Numbered from the stretch's first letter, positions 34,561 to 42,785 are shown. The stretch: DNA of 47,548 bases from an uncultured Lachnospiraceae bacterium (GCA_910585765.1 CAJUES010000027.1:1-47548); one strand, 5' to 3'. The notes: generated by a model not told the origin, from the sequence alone. A program made the numbers and translations.

Positions 34561-34806
34561 GATCTTCTCTCCTTAAGATTTTCAGATACTGCTTTAAGCA
34601 ATTCATCTACATCAATATCTAAAGCCTTTGAAATTTTTAATAATGTTTCAATCTTAGGACTTTTGATTTTAGAACATATAATACTAATGTGATTTTCGCT
34701 AACATCTATTTGCTTGGCTAACCATGCTTGATTTTTTCCTTGTAGATAAAGATTCCTTAAAAATAACTTTACCCAACGAAGTTTTGTTGTCTAAAATTGT
34801 AGACAT
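34539..34806 (-). pseudogene. Small XRE-type regulator with a frameshift
   Basis: ATG 34806 has GGAGG 10 nt upstream, but its frame soon stops. From 34781 another frame stays open to TGA 34541-34539 and encodes a clear XRE helix-turn-helix: FLRNLYLQGKNQAWLAKQ, IDVSENHISII, SPKIETLLKISKALDIDVDELL. Removing one A from the AAAA run at 34785-34782 joins the two into a plausible 88-residue repressor starting MSTILDNKLRWVKLF. So it is a pseudogene, a sequencing error in the A-run, or (less likely) a +1 frameshifted gene. It overlaps iolD by 22 nt, hinting at regulation of the iol genes. Confidence 0.75.
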
Positions 34807-34832
34807 ATAAAATCGACCTCCTTTTTAATTTC

Positions 34833-34861
34833 TTGAAAACCTAAATTATATATTGTATAAT
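34833..34861 (+). promoter_or_regulatory. Promoter of the intact XRE gene
   Basis: TTGAAA (34833-34838), 17-bp spacer, perfect TATAAT (34856-34861), pointing at the ATG at 34953. On the opposite strand a TATAAT (34850-34845) with ATAACA (34874-34869) at 18-bp spacing could drive the frameshifted XRE gene, so the promoters are divergent and overlapping. Confidence 0.75.
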
Positions 34862-34866
34862 TTAGG
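34840..34866. promoter_or_regulatory. Perfect palindromic operator over divergent promoters
   Basis: CCTAAATTATA (34840-34850), loop TATTG, TATAATTTAGG (34856-34866): 11-bp arms with no mismatch. It covers both -10 boxes and lies between two XRE genes, so an XRE dimer bound here would shut off both directions. Confidence 0.7.
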
Positions 34867-34892
34867 TGTGTTATAGCACATTTTCATTACAA

Positions 34893-34938
34893 TGTAATAT
34901 TACTAACTTGTCAATATTTTTTGTAATGTAACTAACAT
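34893..34938. promoter_or_regulatory. Two direct repeats, possible second XRE binding site
   Basis: TGTAATATTACTAACTT (34893-34909) and TGTAATGTAACTAACAT (34922-34938) agree at 14 of 17 positions, starting 29 bp apart. Both lie in the leader of the intact XRE gene, the second just before its GGAG site. Confidence 0.5.
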
Positions 34939-34952
34939 ATGGAGATTAAACA

Positions 34953-35477
34953 ATGACGTTAGGAAATCGTATTAAAGAAATTAGAACTGATAACAAGATG
35001 ATTCAAAAAGAATTTGCGGAAGCATTAAGTGTCTCACGTCCCTTTATTAGCCGAGTGGAAGCTGATAAAGAAACACCCTCAGATTCTTTACTAAAACTTA
35101 TTTCAGCAACGTTCAATATTAGCTTAAACTGGATAAAGTATGGACAAGGACTAAAAGAATCTCAAGATTCATCTATAAATAAATTTTTAGAATTACAAGA
35201 AGGTCTATTGCTAGATGGAATGGAAAAGTATGATTTTGCATCGTGGTCAAGTATTATCCTTACATTATTTAAAAAAAATGGTTTAAAAGAAAATAGCGAA
35301 CGATACTATAGAGACTGTATTAAATCAATATTGTCAGTTTTAAATAGATGTTTAAATGAAGATAGTTTGAATTGTGACAAAGAATTTTGGGAAGCATGGA
35401 CTAATTTTATTGGAAAAAAAATGGAAGAAGCTTCCAGAGCTTTTGAGGAAGAAAATTTAGATGATTTGATACAATAA
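34953..35477 (+). CDS. XRE-family transcriptional regulator
   Basis: A 174-residue protein. N-terminal helix-turn-helix (about 4-62: GNRIKEIRTDNKMIQKEFAE, SVSRPFISRVEADKETPS, LLKLISATFNISLNWIKYG). The C-terminal 110 residues are helical and unassigned. GGAG at 34941-34944 precedes the ATG. It is strongly A+T-rich compared with flanking genes and has its own promoter and operator, so it is probably acquired DNA. It is likely autoregulatory and may control the divergent XRE/iolD side. Confidence 0.88.
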   Translation: MTLGNRIKEIRTDNKMIQKEFAEALSVSRPFISRVEADKETPSDSLLKLISATFNISLNWIKYGQGLKESQDSSINKFLELQEGLLLDGMEKYDFASWSSIILTLFKKNGLKENSERYYRDCIKSILSVLNRCLNEDSLNCDKEFWEAWTNFIGKKMEEASRAFEEENLDDLIQ

Positions 35478-35612
35478 TTAAAAATTTAGGACGTAATTGC
35501 TATAAATTTTATGTTCTCAAAAATTTCCTTTAGTCCCTATTTCAAAAAGTCCCTCATTTTGTTGAAAACCTTGTTAATTCGGCATTTGGGAGACTTTTTT
35601 GTTGTTTATAAA

Positions 35613-35716
35613 AATCCTTTAGTATGCCCCTTTTTCACGTTTCAATCCTTTAGCCAAATTACGGTCCAAAGCCGCATAAATGCTGATTTTTTCGACTAAA
35701 GGATTTTTCACGTTTT
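35613..35716. repeat. Cluster of short repeats at the edge of the A+T-rich segment
   Basis: AATCCTTTAG occurs at 35613-35622 and 35644-35653, and inverted at 35696-35705. TTTTTCACGTTT occurs at 35631-35642 and 35704-35715. They lie just past the 3' end of the hotdog thioesterase gene, at the junction between A+T-rich DNA and the conserved operon. This could be the end of an integrated or deleted element. No transposase or integrase was seen in 35478-35726. Confidence 0.5.
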
Positions 35717-35726
35717 GCAAGGCAAG

Positions 35727-36155
35727 CTACAGCAGCATCTGCCGAAACCGCTCATGGATCTCAGGGCGATCGCGCTTCAATGAAATGACACGCCCCTCCC
35801 GATCCAGAAAGCAGTGCGTGCTTGTCCCTATGGTGCGGAGTTCCCCGGAATCCCTGTCCGTCATCCCGTATTCCAGATCAAGCCGCACGCCGTTGTACTT
35901 GATCACCTTCACCTGAATCTGCACGGTGTCATCAAAATGTACCATACTTTTGTATTGGCAGGACACGGAGACAACCGGGCTGATGATCCCGCCCTCCTCC
36001 ATGCCCCGGTAAGAGATCCCAAACTGGCTCATCGCGTCCATCCTCGCCTCCTCCATCCAGCGGATATAGTTGGAATGGTGGACAATGCCCATCTGGTCCG
36101 TCTCGTAATATTTCGCATGGTGTACATATGGTCTTATTGGATTTTCTTTGCTCAT
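35727..36155 (-). CDS. YbgC/4HBT-family acyl-CoA thioesterase
   Basis: A 142-residue single hotdog-fold protein. The active-site region is YYETDQMGIVHHSNYIRWMEEAR, with catalytic Asp at residue 20. FLDREGRVISLKRDRPEI closes the fold. Such enzymes hydrolyse short or aromatic acyl-CoA; the exact substrate is not evident. Last gene of the translation/secretion operon. No convincing ribosome site: the nearest purine run (GAGGGAG) is about 15 nt from the ATG. Confidence 0.9.
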   Translation of the reverse strand: MSKENPIRPYVHHAKYYETDQMGIVHHSNYIRWMEEARMDAMSQFGISYRGMEEGGIISPVVSVSCQYKSMVHFDDTVQIQVKVIKYNGVRLDLEYGMTDRDSGELRTIGTSTHCFLDREGRVISLKRDRPEIHERFRQMLL

Positions 36156-36202
36156 CTGTCGTCAACTGCTCCCTCTCAAACAAATATCTCTAAATTCACA
36201 TC

Positions 36203-37126
36203 TTATTTCAACATCATAAAAGCACCGAGATTACCGCGCTTTCCCCCGCTGGCTCTGTGGCTGAACAATAGCGACGGATTACAGCAGGTGCACACATCTG
36301 TCACTTCGATATTCTGATCTGGCACGCCCGCATCTCGAAACACCCTGAAATTTGCGTACCATAAGTTTAGCTGATACTTGCCATTTTCTTTTCGGTACAT
36401 CAGACAGTTCTCAATGTCCGTTTGCGTATAATCCCGCTGATACCGCCCGAGATACTCCACAGCTTTCGCATCGTCCCGCACAAAGTTTTCCGCAAAAGCC
36501 AGCGCGACATCCTCGCTCACCTCATAACAGTCCTGACAGATGGAAGGCGCGACCGCGACTCTCACATCCTCCGGCTTTGTGCCATACTCTTCCCGCATCC
36601 TGTCGAGGGTCACTCTCCCCATCTCTCCGACCGTCCCGCGCCAGCCGGAGTGCGACAGACCGATCGCCTGATTCACAGGATCCACTATCAAAAGAGGCAC
36701 ACAGTCCGCATAAAAAGTTGCCAGAATGATCCTTTTTTCGTTTGTGACAAGGCCGTCTACATCTGAGTAATCCCGCTCGCAGACGACTCCTTTTCCCCTG
36801 TCGGCGGCAGTGACTTTTCGCACGTTTGTGGTGTGTGTCTGCTGCGAACAAACGATGTCGCCGCCCGTCATCCCCAGATGCGCCGCCGCCCTTCTAAAGT
36901 TTTCATCCACATTTTCTGTGATATCACCCTGCGAGTAACTGAAATTCAGAGAAAACAGATGACCGCTGCTCACCCCGCCATATCTCGTCGTAAAAAAGTG
37001 CTCGACGATCCCTGTCCGCTCCAGACCGTCAAAAGTGAAATATGCCATCTCCCTGTTGTCGCTGTCATAATGCAGCCTGCAGGTTTCCCTGCCGCCAGCC
37101 CTGATAATATTTTCTGCCATACGCAT
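36203..37126 (-). CDS. pgeF: PgeF/YfiH-type multicopper-oxidase-fold purine nucleosidase
   Basis: A 307-residue 'laccase-domain' protein (DUF152/YfiH). Metal ligands are visible in SQQTHTT (His), YADCVPLL (Cys) and LSHSGWRGT (His), with CTCCNPSLLFSHRASGG near the C terminus. Family members phosphorylyse or deaminate purine nucleosides and correct peptidoglycan precursor errors. GAAGGA precedes the ATG. It follows yraN at 79 bp. Confidence 0.92.
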   Translation of the reverse strand: MRMAENIIRAGGRETCRLHYDSDNREMAYFTFDGLERTGIVEHFFTTRYGGVSSGHLFSLNFSYSQGDITENVDENFRRAAAHLGMTGGDIVCSQQTHTTNVRKVTAADRGKGVVCERDYSDVDGLVTNEKRIILATFYADCVPLLIVDPVNQAIGLSHSGWRGTVGEMGRVTLDRMREEYGTKPEDVRVAVAPSICQDCYEVSEDVALAFAENFVRDDAKAVEYLGRYQRDYTQTDIENCLMYRKENGKYQLNLWYANFRVFRDAGVPDQNIEVTDVCTCCNPSLLFSHRASGGKRGNLGAFMMLK

Positions 37127-37205
37127 GTTTTCCTTCTATTTTTATTATAATTCATCCATTGATCCCCCTGCCGCGCTCTCCTGTAAACGCTCCTCACACA
37201 ATATC

Positions 37206-37574
37206 CTATCCGTAAATATGCTCAAACGCATTCTGATACCATGTGATCTCCTCCCCGCAGATCGCGACCACATCATACCGCACAGGCGTGAGATCGCCCA
37301 TGCCGTGTATCATCCTGTAATAGTCCGCCACCCTGCATATCGTTCTCTGTTTGCCGTAGTTCACCGCCTCCGCAGGATCTCCCACAGTGTTGTCTCTGCG
37401 GTATTTCACCTCAAAAAATACGGTGTACTCCCCGTCTCTTCCGATAATGTCGATCTCACCCCTGCGGATCCTGAAATTGTGTTCCAGTATCGCAACACCC
37501 TGCCCCTGTAGATATCTTATGGCAGCCTGCTCATACTCAGTACCTTTTTTTCTGGTATTCATCGCGCAACGCAT
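37206..37574 (-). CDS. YraN/UPF0102 nuclease-fold protein
   Basis: A 122-residue protein with the UPF0102 core: RKKGTEYEQAAIRYLQ, LEHNFRIRRGEIDIIGRDG and VFFEVKYRRD (Glu-x-Lys of a Holliday-junction-resolvase-like fold), then NYGKQRTICRVADYY. Function is not firmly established in the family. The start is 4 nt after the FlhB-like stop; ATG 37562 (MNTRKKG) is an alternative. Confidence 0.92.
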   Translation of the reverse strand: MRCAMNTRKKGTEYEQAAIRYLQGQGVAILEHNFRIRRGEIDIIGRDGEYTVFFEVKYRRDNTVGDPAEAVNYGKQRTICRVADYYRMIHGMGDLTPVRYDVVAICGEEITWYQNAFEHIYG

Positions 37575-37578
37575 CCTG

Positions 37579-37887
37579 TCACTTTTTGTTGTTGTTCTGA
37601 TAGCCGCTCACCTTTGCCTTGATCTTGTCCATGCTGTCCACAAACATGAGGATCTCCGCCACCACCTCATAGAGTTCCGGCGGTATCATGTCCCCGATCT
37701 GCAGTTTTGACAGCGTGTTTGCAAGTTTGTCGTCCTTGTGGACGGGCACATCCGCCTGTTTTGCCTGCTCTATGATCCGATCCGCCAGCGCTCCCCGCCC
37801 CATCGCGATCACTCTGGGTGCACTGTCTGACGGATCGTACTCCAGCGCCACTGCCTGTTTCACTTTCTTGTTCTTATCCCCTGCCAT
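37579..37887 (-). CDS. FlhB-like cytoplasmic-domain protein (YlqH/FlhX)
   Basis: A 102-residue soluble protein equivalent to the cytoplasmic tail of flagellar FlhB: KQAVALEYDPSDSAPRVIAMGRGALADRIIEQAKQ and MIPPELYEVVAEILMFVD. It lacks the membrane domain and the NPTH self-cleavage motif; the conserved block begins where the cleaved C-terminal piece would. In B. subtilis the syntenic ylqH sits next to ylqG, as here. Probably binds the FliK-like neighbour; role outside flagella unknown. Confidence 0.88.
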   Translation of the reverse strand: MAGDKNKKVKQAVALEYDPSDSAPRVIAMGRGALADRIIEQAKQADVPVHKDDKLANTLSKLQIGDMIPPELYEVVAEILMFVDSMDKIKAKVSGYQNNNKK

Positions 37888-37945
37888 ATACCCAACACCC
37901 TTTATCGTTTACTCTGTCCGGACAAACGCTGCCTTCGCGTTCTTT

Positions 37946-39886
37946 TTATGCACGCGTGTCAAAAGTCTGATAGCTCAGCACCGCGCTGCCGCCTGCCACC
38001 TGCTCCTGTATGTGGTCGAGAACCGTCTTGTCCTCCTCCTTCTCCAGGATCAGATTCTTGCACTGATATCCCTTTTTCGAAAGTCTCCGCGCCAGCTCGT
38101 CGATGTGCTCCTCAACCAGCGCGGCCGCCTCCTCGTCGAGGTAAAATTTTGAAGTCACCTGGTTCCGCTCCGTCTGCAGCGAAATACTGACATCGAGTGC
38201 CCCCAGATTGTCCATATCCAAATGCAGGAATGCCGTGAGCATGCCGTCCCTGCGCGCCATATTCTTTTTGTTCGTGTAGACATACAGATCCCCGTGCGCC
38301 TGGGAGTTGCCAAGTTTCAGCGGGAGCTGTACATAGTTGAACATCTGGTTCATCTGATTCATAAACTCCACATTCTCGCTGATATTTCCCATTGCGCGCG
38401 CCGGTGTGCTGCTTCCGCCCTGACCGCCGGACTGCATCGCCTCGTTCATCATGCGCGTCAGCTGGGCGCTCTCCTTTGCGAGTTTCTGGTAGAACGCTTC
38501 CACTCTGCCCTCCTGTGTCAGCTCCTGCGGCGTCAGCGTCCACTGCCTCTGCAGCCCGCTCTTGAGCATCGACTTAAACGGCTCCGAGCTGAATATCTGC
38601 GCCTTCTCCTCTGTCGTCAGCTGTCTCCCAAGCTCACTGTCCATCAGCAGCTGTTTCACATCTTTGATGCCGATCCTGCCGTCCTTCATCCCCTCCCGCA
38701 TCAGGGAAACGATCTTATTGGGAAGCGACTGCCGCTGCTCCCCCCTCAGCTGGAAAAGGAGCTCGTCAACAGGTCTCTGGTCCGTCTGCACACGGTTCTG
38801 CTGCCCGCCCTGATAATCCTCCTGCTGAACCGTTTCCTGCACTGGCAGCTTCCCTGTGTCCCTGCCGATGCCTGCACTGCCGCCGTCGGATCCCGGCGCT
38901 GTCGTCTCCTGCGGATTCCCTTTTATGACATCCGCTGTCTCCGCCCCTGCGCCGGCACTGTTCCCGACACCGCTCTGGCTGTCCTGTACCTGCCGATTTT
39001 CCTGTCCGCCCTGGTTTTCCTGCACATTCTGACCATTCTGCACCGCCGGGGCATTGCCGTTTCCGCTGCCCGCCGACTGCGTTTCGCCGGTCTGTCCTTC
39101 CTCCCCTGCGAGCAGCAAGAGCACCTGCTCCATGAACTTCCCGCCATTTGCGAGGGCGGTCTGCCCGGGTACTGCTCCCTGCGCGGCATCCGCGGCAGCA
39201 TTTGCCGGCGCATCTGGATTTCCCTGCACATCTGTCTTCCCGGTCAGCGTGTCATAGAGTTTCAGGATCTCGTCCGATGCCTCCCTGATGCCGTCGAGCA
39301 GCCGGTGCTCCATATTCTGATAATTTTGAAGCTGGGTGAGACTGTTGTCATTGATCGGCAGCTGCAGCTTGCTGAGTTTGATCAAGTCCGCCATACTCGC
39401 ACCCGGATTTTGCAGCGTCAGGCGGTTGAACAGCATCAGCGTATTCTTGTTGATCGACATCCCATTTTCGATCAATGTGGACACGAGCGCCAGATTCCTG
39501 TCGCTGACAGCCATGTTCGCTGCCCTGAGCGCTGCCTCGCCCACGCGCAGCATCTGCATCTTTCCGTCGTAGACCGGCTTCAACACCACTCTGTTGTCCT
39601 TGTTGGACTGCACCTGCAGATTCATGAACTGCCCGATCGCCACCTGCACATCGCGCTCGAGCTTCGCCGCCATATACTCGCCGTTTGTCAACTGTATCTG
39701 GACATCCTCACCGTTTACGGAGACGATCTCCCCCTGAAATGTGTCGCCGGGCTGCAGCTGTGACACGTCCACTCCCTGTGAACCTGCAGCACTCGCACTC
39801 CCTGTCACACTTACATTTCCCGCATATCCCTGTCCGACCTGTGCCCCTTCATAACTATGTGAATATCCCGACAAAAAGCTGTCCAT
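37946..39886 (-). CDS. YlqG-like protein with a FliK-type C-terminal domain
   Basis: A 646-residue protein. The N-terminal third is folded (LQPGDTFQGEIVSVNGEDVQIQL), the middle is a low-complexity Gln/Gly/Asn-rich linker (about 265-375), and the C-terminal domain (about 515-625) resembles FliK_C: VQLPLKLGNSQAHGDLYVYT, LDMDNLGALDVSISLQTERN, LARRLSKKGYQCKNL. FliK sets hook length by contacting FlhB. Here the partner is the FlhB-like protein encoded next door, and no flagellar genes are in view. No signal peptide. Confidence 0.75.
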   Translation of the reverse strand: MDSFLSGYSHSYEGAQVGQGYAGNVSVTGSASAAGSQGVDVSQLQPGDTFQGEIVSVNGEDVQIQLTNGEYMAAKLERDVQVAIGQFMNLQVQSNKDNRVVLKPVYDGKMQMLRVGEAALRAANMAVSDRNLALVSTLIENGMSINKNTLMLFNRLTLQNPGASMADLIKLSKLQLPINDNSLTQLQNYQNMEHRLLDGIREASDEILKLYDTLTGKTDVQGNPDAPANAAADAAQGAVPGQTALANGGKFMEQVLLLLAGEEGQTGETQSAGSGNGNAPAVQNGQNVQENQGGQENRQVQDSQSGVGNSAGAGAETADVIKGNPQETTAPGSDGGSAGIGRDTGKLPVQETVQQEDYQGGQQNRVQTDQRPVDELLFQLRGEQRQSLPNKIVSLMREGMKDGRIGIKDVKQLLMDSELGRQLTTEEKAQIFSSEPFKSMLKSGLQRQWTLTPQELTQEGRVEAFYQKLAKESAQLTRMMNEAMQSGGQGGSSTPARAMGNISENVEFMNQMNQMFNYVQLPLKLGNSQAHGDLYVYTNKKNMARRDGMLTAFLHLDMDNLGALDVSISLQTERNQVTSKFYLDEEAAALVEEHIDELARRLSKKGYQCKNLILEKEEDKTVLDHIQEQVAGGSAVLSYQTFDTRA

Positions 39887-39904
39887 AAGCTTCCCTCCAA
39901 GTGA

Positions 39905-40729
39905 TTATTCCTCGACAAAATTTTTGATAAAACTCTTCCTGTGTATCGGTGCTGCACCATGTTTTTTCAGCGCTTCTATATGTGCCGCCGCACCGTACCC
40001 CTTATTGTCCGCAAAATGATACTCCGGATACGTTTTATCGTACTCTACCATCAGGCGGTCCCGCGTCACTTTGGCGACAATGCTCGCCGCGGCGATCGAC
40101 ACACTCCTGGCGTCCCCCTTTATGATCGGAACCTGTCTGATATCCACCCCCGGAATCGTGACTGCATCGTTCAGCAGCAGATCCGGCTGCACGCCCAGAT
40201 TGCTGATCGCCTGGCGCATCGCCTCGTATGTCGCCTGGAGAATGTTGATCTCATCGATCCGCTCGTTCGATGCATATCCGATCCCCACAGCCACCGCCTC
40301 TCTCATGATCACATCGTAAAGCTCCTCCCGCTTCCTCTCGCTCAGCTGCTTCGAGTCATTGAGATACAGGATCTGACAGTCCTTCGGAAGTATGACAGCA
40401 CCCGCCACCACGGGACCCGCGAGCGGTCCCCTTCCGACCTCGTCTATCCCGCAGACCGCTCCATACGAAGCATATTCTTTCTCGTACTGTTTCATGCACT
40501 CCGTGCGCTGCTTCTCCTTCTCGAGCGCATCGATGCCTTTTTGCGCCTTTGCCACGAGCGCCTGGACGCCGCTCCGCGCATCCTTCTCGTATGTCTTCAC
40601 AAAAACAGGCAGCTCACTTTCGCACGCTGCCTTTAATTCATTTTTGATCTCCCCTATTTTCTTTTCCACCAAAATCCCATGTCCTTTCCGTACGGCACGA
40701 TCCCTTTTCCTTAGTTTCCGCTTTTTCAA
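39905..40729 (-). CDS. rnhB: Ribonuclease HII
   Basis: A 274-residue reading of RNase HII, which removes RNA from RNA-DNA hybrids and single ribonucleotides. Catalytic motifs are GIDEVGRGPLAGPVVAGAV (Asp-Glu), LLNDAVTIPG (Asp), and SIAAASIVAKVTRDRLM (Asp). The listed start is TTG 40729, but AGGAG is too close to it. TTG 40672 or GTG 40669, behind AAAGGA, would give about 255 residues, the B. subtilis length, and seems more likely. It follows lepB in the operon. Confidence 0.95.
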   Translation of the reverse strand: MKKRKLRKRDRAVRKGHGILVEKKIGEIKNELKAACESELPVFVKTYEKDARSGVQALVAKAQKGIDALEKEKQRTECMKQYEKEYASYGAVCGIDEVGRGPLAGPVVAGAVILPKDCQILYLNDSKQLSERKREELYDVIMREAVAVGIGYASNERIDEINILQATYEAMRQAISNLGVQPDLLLNDAVTIPGVDIRQVPIIKGDARSVSIAAASIVAKVTRDRLMVEYDKTYPEYHFADNKGYGAAAHIEALKKHGAAPIHRKSFIKNFVEE

Positions 40730-40733
40730 TCTC

Positions 40734-41273
40734 CTACTGATGCTTCAATATCCCAAACTTTGAGAACGGCCATATCCTGATAAATGCCCTGCCGATGATA
40801 TCCCTGCGGTGGATGTTCCCGACAGAAGGATCCCTGCTGTCCGAACTGTTGTTTCTATTGTCCCCCATCACAAAATACTCGTCCTCGCCGAGCCGGACCG
40901 GATCGCTTGCCCTCCCCGGATTCTGGATGACCTCGCGCCCGTAGGACTCCTCGAGCAACTCACCGTCTATGTAAATATTTCCGCTCTCATCTATCTGGAC
41001 CGTCTCACCCGGCATGCCTATGATCCGTTTGATATAGTATGTGTCTGTGTCATATTGAAAAGGAAATACGATGATGTCAAACCGTTCCGGATCACTGAAA
41101 CGATACGATATCTTATCAACGATCAGATGGTCCCCGTCGCTCAAGGTTGTCTCCATGCTGCTGCCGCTCACCTGCGTCCGCTGCCCCACATACGTGACGA
41201 TGAGATATGCGGCGCAAAATACCAGCAGCAGGTAGACACTGATGCTCAATATTTCCTTCAATATGTTTTTCAT
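40734..41273 (-). CDS. lepB: Type I signal peptidase (copy downstream of rbgA)
   Basis: A 179-residue membrane peptidase starting MKNILKEILSISVYLLLVF; ATG 41273 is preferred for its AGGGG site, though ATG 41309, coupled to the rbgA stop, adds 12 residues. One N-terminal membrane span, then catalytic Ser39 (GSSMETTL) and Lys82 (YYIKRIIGMPG), and the GDNRNNSSDSRD box. It cleaves signal peptides on the outer face of the membrane. A second signal peptidase lies on the other side of rbgA. Confidence 0.94.
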   Translation of the reverse strand: MKNILKEILSISVYLLLVFCAAYLIVTYVGQRTQVSGSSMETTLSDGDHLIVDKISYRFSDPERFDIIVFPFQYDTDTYYIKRIIGMPGETVQIDESGNIYIDGELLEESYGREVIQNPGRASDPVRLGEDEYFVMGDNRNNSSDSRDPSVGNIHRRDIIGRAFIRIWPFSKFGILKHQ

Positions 41274-41308
41274 TTTATTTTCCCCTGTCCCTATTATTTC
41301 TGTTTCCA

Positions 41309-42163
41309 TTATTCTTCCGGTATCTCCAATGTGATCCTTCCTATTCTCCCACTTCTGAAATCATCCACGACCATCGAGGACGCTTTCATGATATCCAACT
41401 CCTCACCCTTCAGATAACATTTCCTGCTGACGCAGACCGCCCTGATCACATCATAGGCATCCTGCCCGTCAGAGATCTCTATATCATATCTTTTTTCCAA
41501 AAGCCCCGGGTATTCCCCGCGCAGAAAACGGATCAGCTCATACGCAAGTTCATCCAGATGTACGATCTCATCATTCATGGAACCGATCATTGCGAGATGC
41601 AGTCCCACCGTCTGATCTTCGAATTTGGGCCACAGGATACCGGGCGTATCCAGCAGTTCAAGCCCTTTGTTCAGGCGGATCCACTGTTTCCCCTTTGTCA
41701 CGCCGGGTCTGTTTCCGGTTTTGGCACATGCCCGCCCCGCAAAGGAGTTGATGAACGTGGACTTGCCGACATTTGGAATCCCGACCACCATAGCACGCAC
41801 AGGTCTGTTGAGGATCCCCCTGCGCCTGTCGCGCTCGATCTTATCCCTGCACGCCTCCTGCACCACTCCCTGGATCGATTTCACCCCAGTTCCGGTCTTT
41901 GCGTTGATCTCCAGCGCGTGAAACCCCTTGTCAGCAAAATATCCCATCCACAATTTGTTTTTCTTCGCGTCCGCCAGATCCGATTTATTCAAAAGAATGA
42001 TCCTTGATTTATTTTTTCCCAGCTCATCGATATCCGGATTCCTGCTGCCAAACGGCACCCTGGCATCCACCAGTTCGATCACCAGATCAATGAGTTTGAT
42101 ATCCTCCTGCATCATCCGTTTTGCCTTGGTCATGTGCCCCGGATACCATTGATATTCTGCCAT
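41309..42163 (-). CDS. rbgA: RbgA (YlqF), ribosome biogenesis GTPase
   Basis: A 284-residue circularly permuted GTPase: G4 LLNKSDLAD precedes G1 GIPNVGKSTFIN and G3 LDTPGIL. The N terminus MAEYQWYPGHMTKAKRMM is characteristic of YlqF. It acts late in 50S subunit assembly. Synteny with rplS, rnhB, ylqG and ylqH matches B. subtilis. Its stop overlaps the longer possible lepB start (TAATG). Confidence 0.97.
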   Translation of the reverse strand: MAEYQWYPGHMTKAKRMMQEDIKLIDLVIELVDARVPFGSRNPDIDELGKNKSRIILLNKSDLADAKKNKLWMGYFADKGFHALEINAKTGTGVKSIQGVVQEACRDKIERDRRRGILNRPVRAMVVGIPNVGKSTFINSFAGRACAKTGNRPGVTKGKQWIRLNKGLELLDTPGILWPKFEDQTVGLHLAMIGSMNDEIVHLDELAYELIRFLRGEYPGLLEKRYDIEISDGQDAYDVIRAVCVSRKCYLKGEELDIMKASSMVVDDFRSGRIGRITLEIPEE

Positions 42164-42203
42164 ATTTCATTCATGCCTTTCTGTTATTCGTTATATATCC
42201 CTG

Positions 42204-42785
42204 TTATTCTATCAGCCCCAGCTCACTGTCGCCCGCGGCAAGCTTCATCCATGCCTTTCCTATGATGTAGCTTTTCCTCACAGATCCGATGTTCGCAGAG
42301 CGGCTGTCCTCGCTGTTATTGCAGTTATCGCCGATGACAAAATACTCGTCCTCGCCGAGCGTGACCTCGCTCTCCAGCAATCCCGGCTCAGCGATCCTGT
42401 CATTAAAATATTCCTCGACGGTCTCTTCATTCACATACAGCAGACCGTTTTTTATGTACAGTGTATCTCCCGGAACGCCGACTACACGCTTTACATAATA
42501 GTGTGATTTCTCATTTCCGTTCGGCAGAAACACGATCACGTCGCCCACTCTCGGCGATGCCACCTTGTAGATCAGTCTGTTCAAAAATATTTTCTGTCCG
42601 TTATACAGACTTGGCTCCATTGACGGTCCGATCACACTCGTCTTCATCCCGATACAAAAGACTATCACAACCGCGAGCAGCATCGAGGCGAATATCCAGA
42701 AAAACCAGCTAAAGACTTCTTTGACCACAACGATATTCAATTTCTTCTTTTTCTGGTAAAATGTTAATCCCTTTCTTCTAGCCAT
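42204..42785 (-). CDS. lepB: Type I signal peptidase (copy upstream of rbgA)
   Basis: A 193-residue signal peptidase. Basic N terminus (MARRKGLTFYQKKKK), membrane span (about 24-46), catalytic Ser55 (GPSMEPSL) and Lys99 (YYVKRVVGVPGD), and box GDNCNNSEDSRSANIG. It diverges clearly from the copy downstream of rbgA, so this is not a recent duplication. The different basic tail and substrate-facing residues may give different preproteins. Confidence 0.94.
   Translation of the reverse strand: MARRKGLTFYQKKKKLNIVVVKEVFSWFFWIFASMLLAVVIVFCIGMKTSVIGPSMEPSLYNGQKIFLNRLIYKVASPRVGDVIVFLPNGNEKSHYYVKRVVGVPGDTLYIKNGLLYVNEETVEEYFNDRIAEPGLLESEVTLGEDEYFVIGDNCNNSEDSRSANIGSVRKSYIIGKAWMKLAAGDSELGLIE

Noticed and set aside
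35511..35699. 62-codon plus-strand ORF after the XRE gene
   Set aside because: A+T-rich, full of the short repeats, no ribosome site.
35613..35716. Possible CRISPR-like spacing of short repeats
   Set aside because: Units of 10-12 bp, irregular spacing, one inverted, no cas genes.
38222..39763. 513-codon plus-strand open frame
   Set aside because: Antisense shadow of the FliK-like gene; composition is typical of a reverse frame in G+C-rich coding DNA and there is no ribosome site.
37579..39886. Flagellar export genes
   Set aside because: No other flagellar gene is present and the FlhB-like protein lacks membrane domain and NPTH; synteny matches ylqG-ylqH instead.
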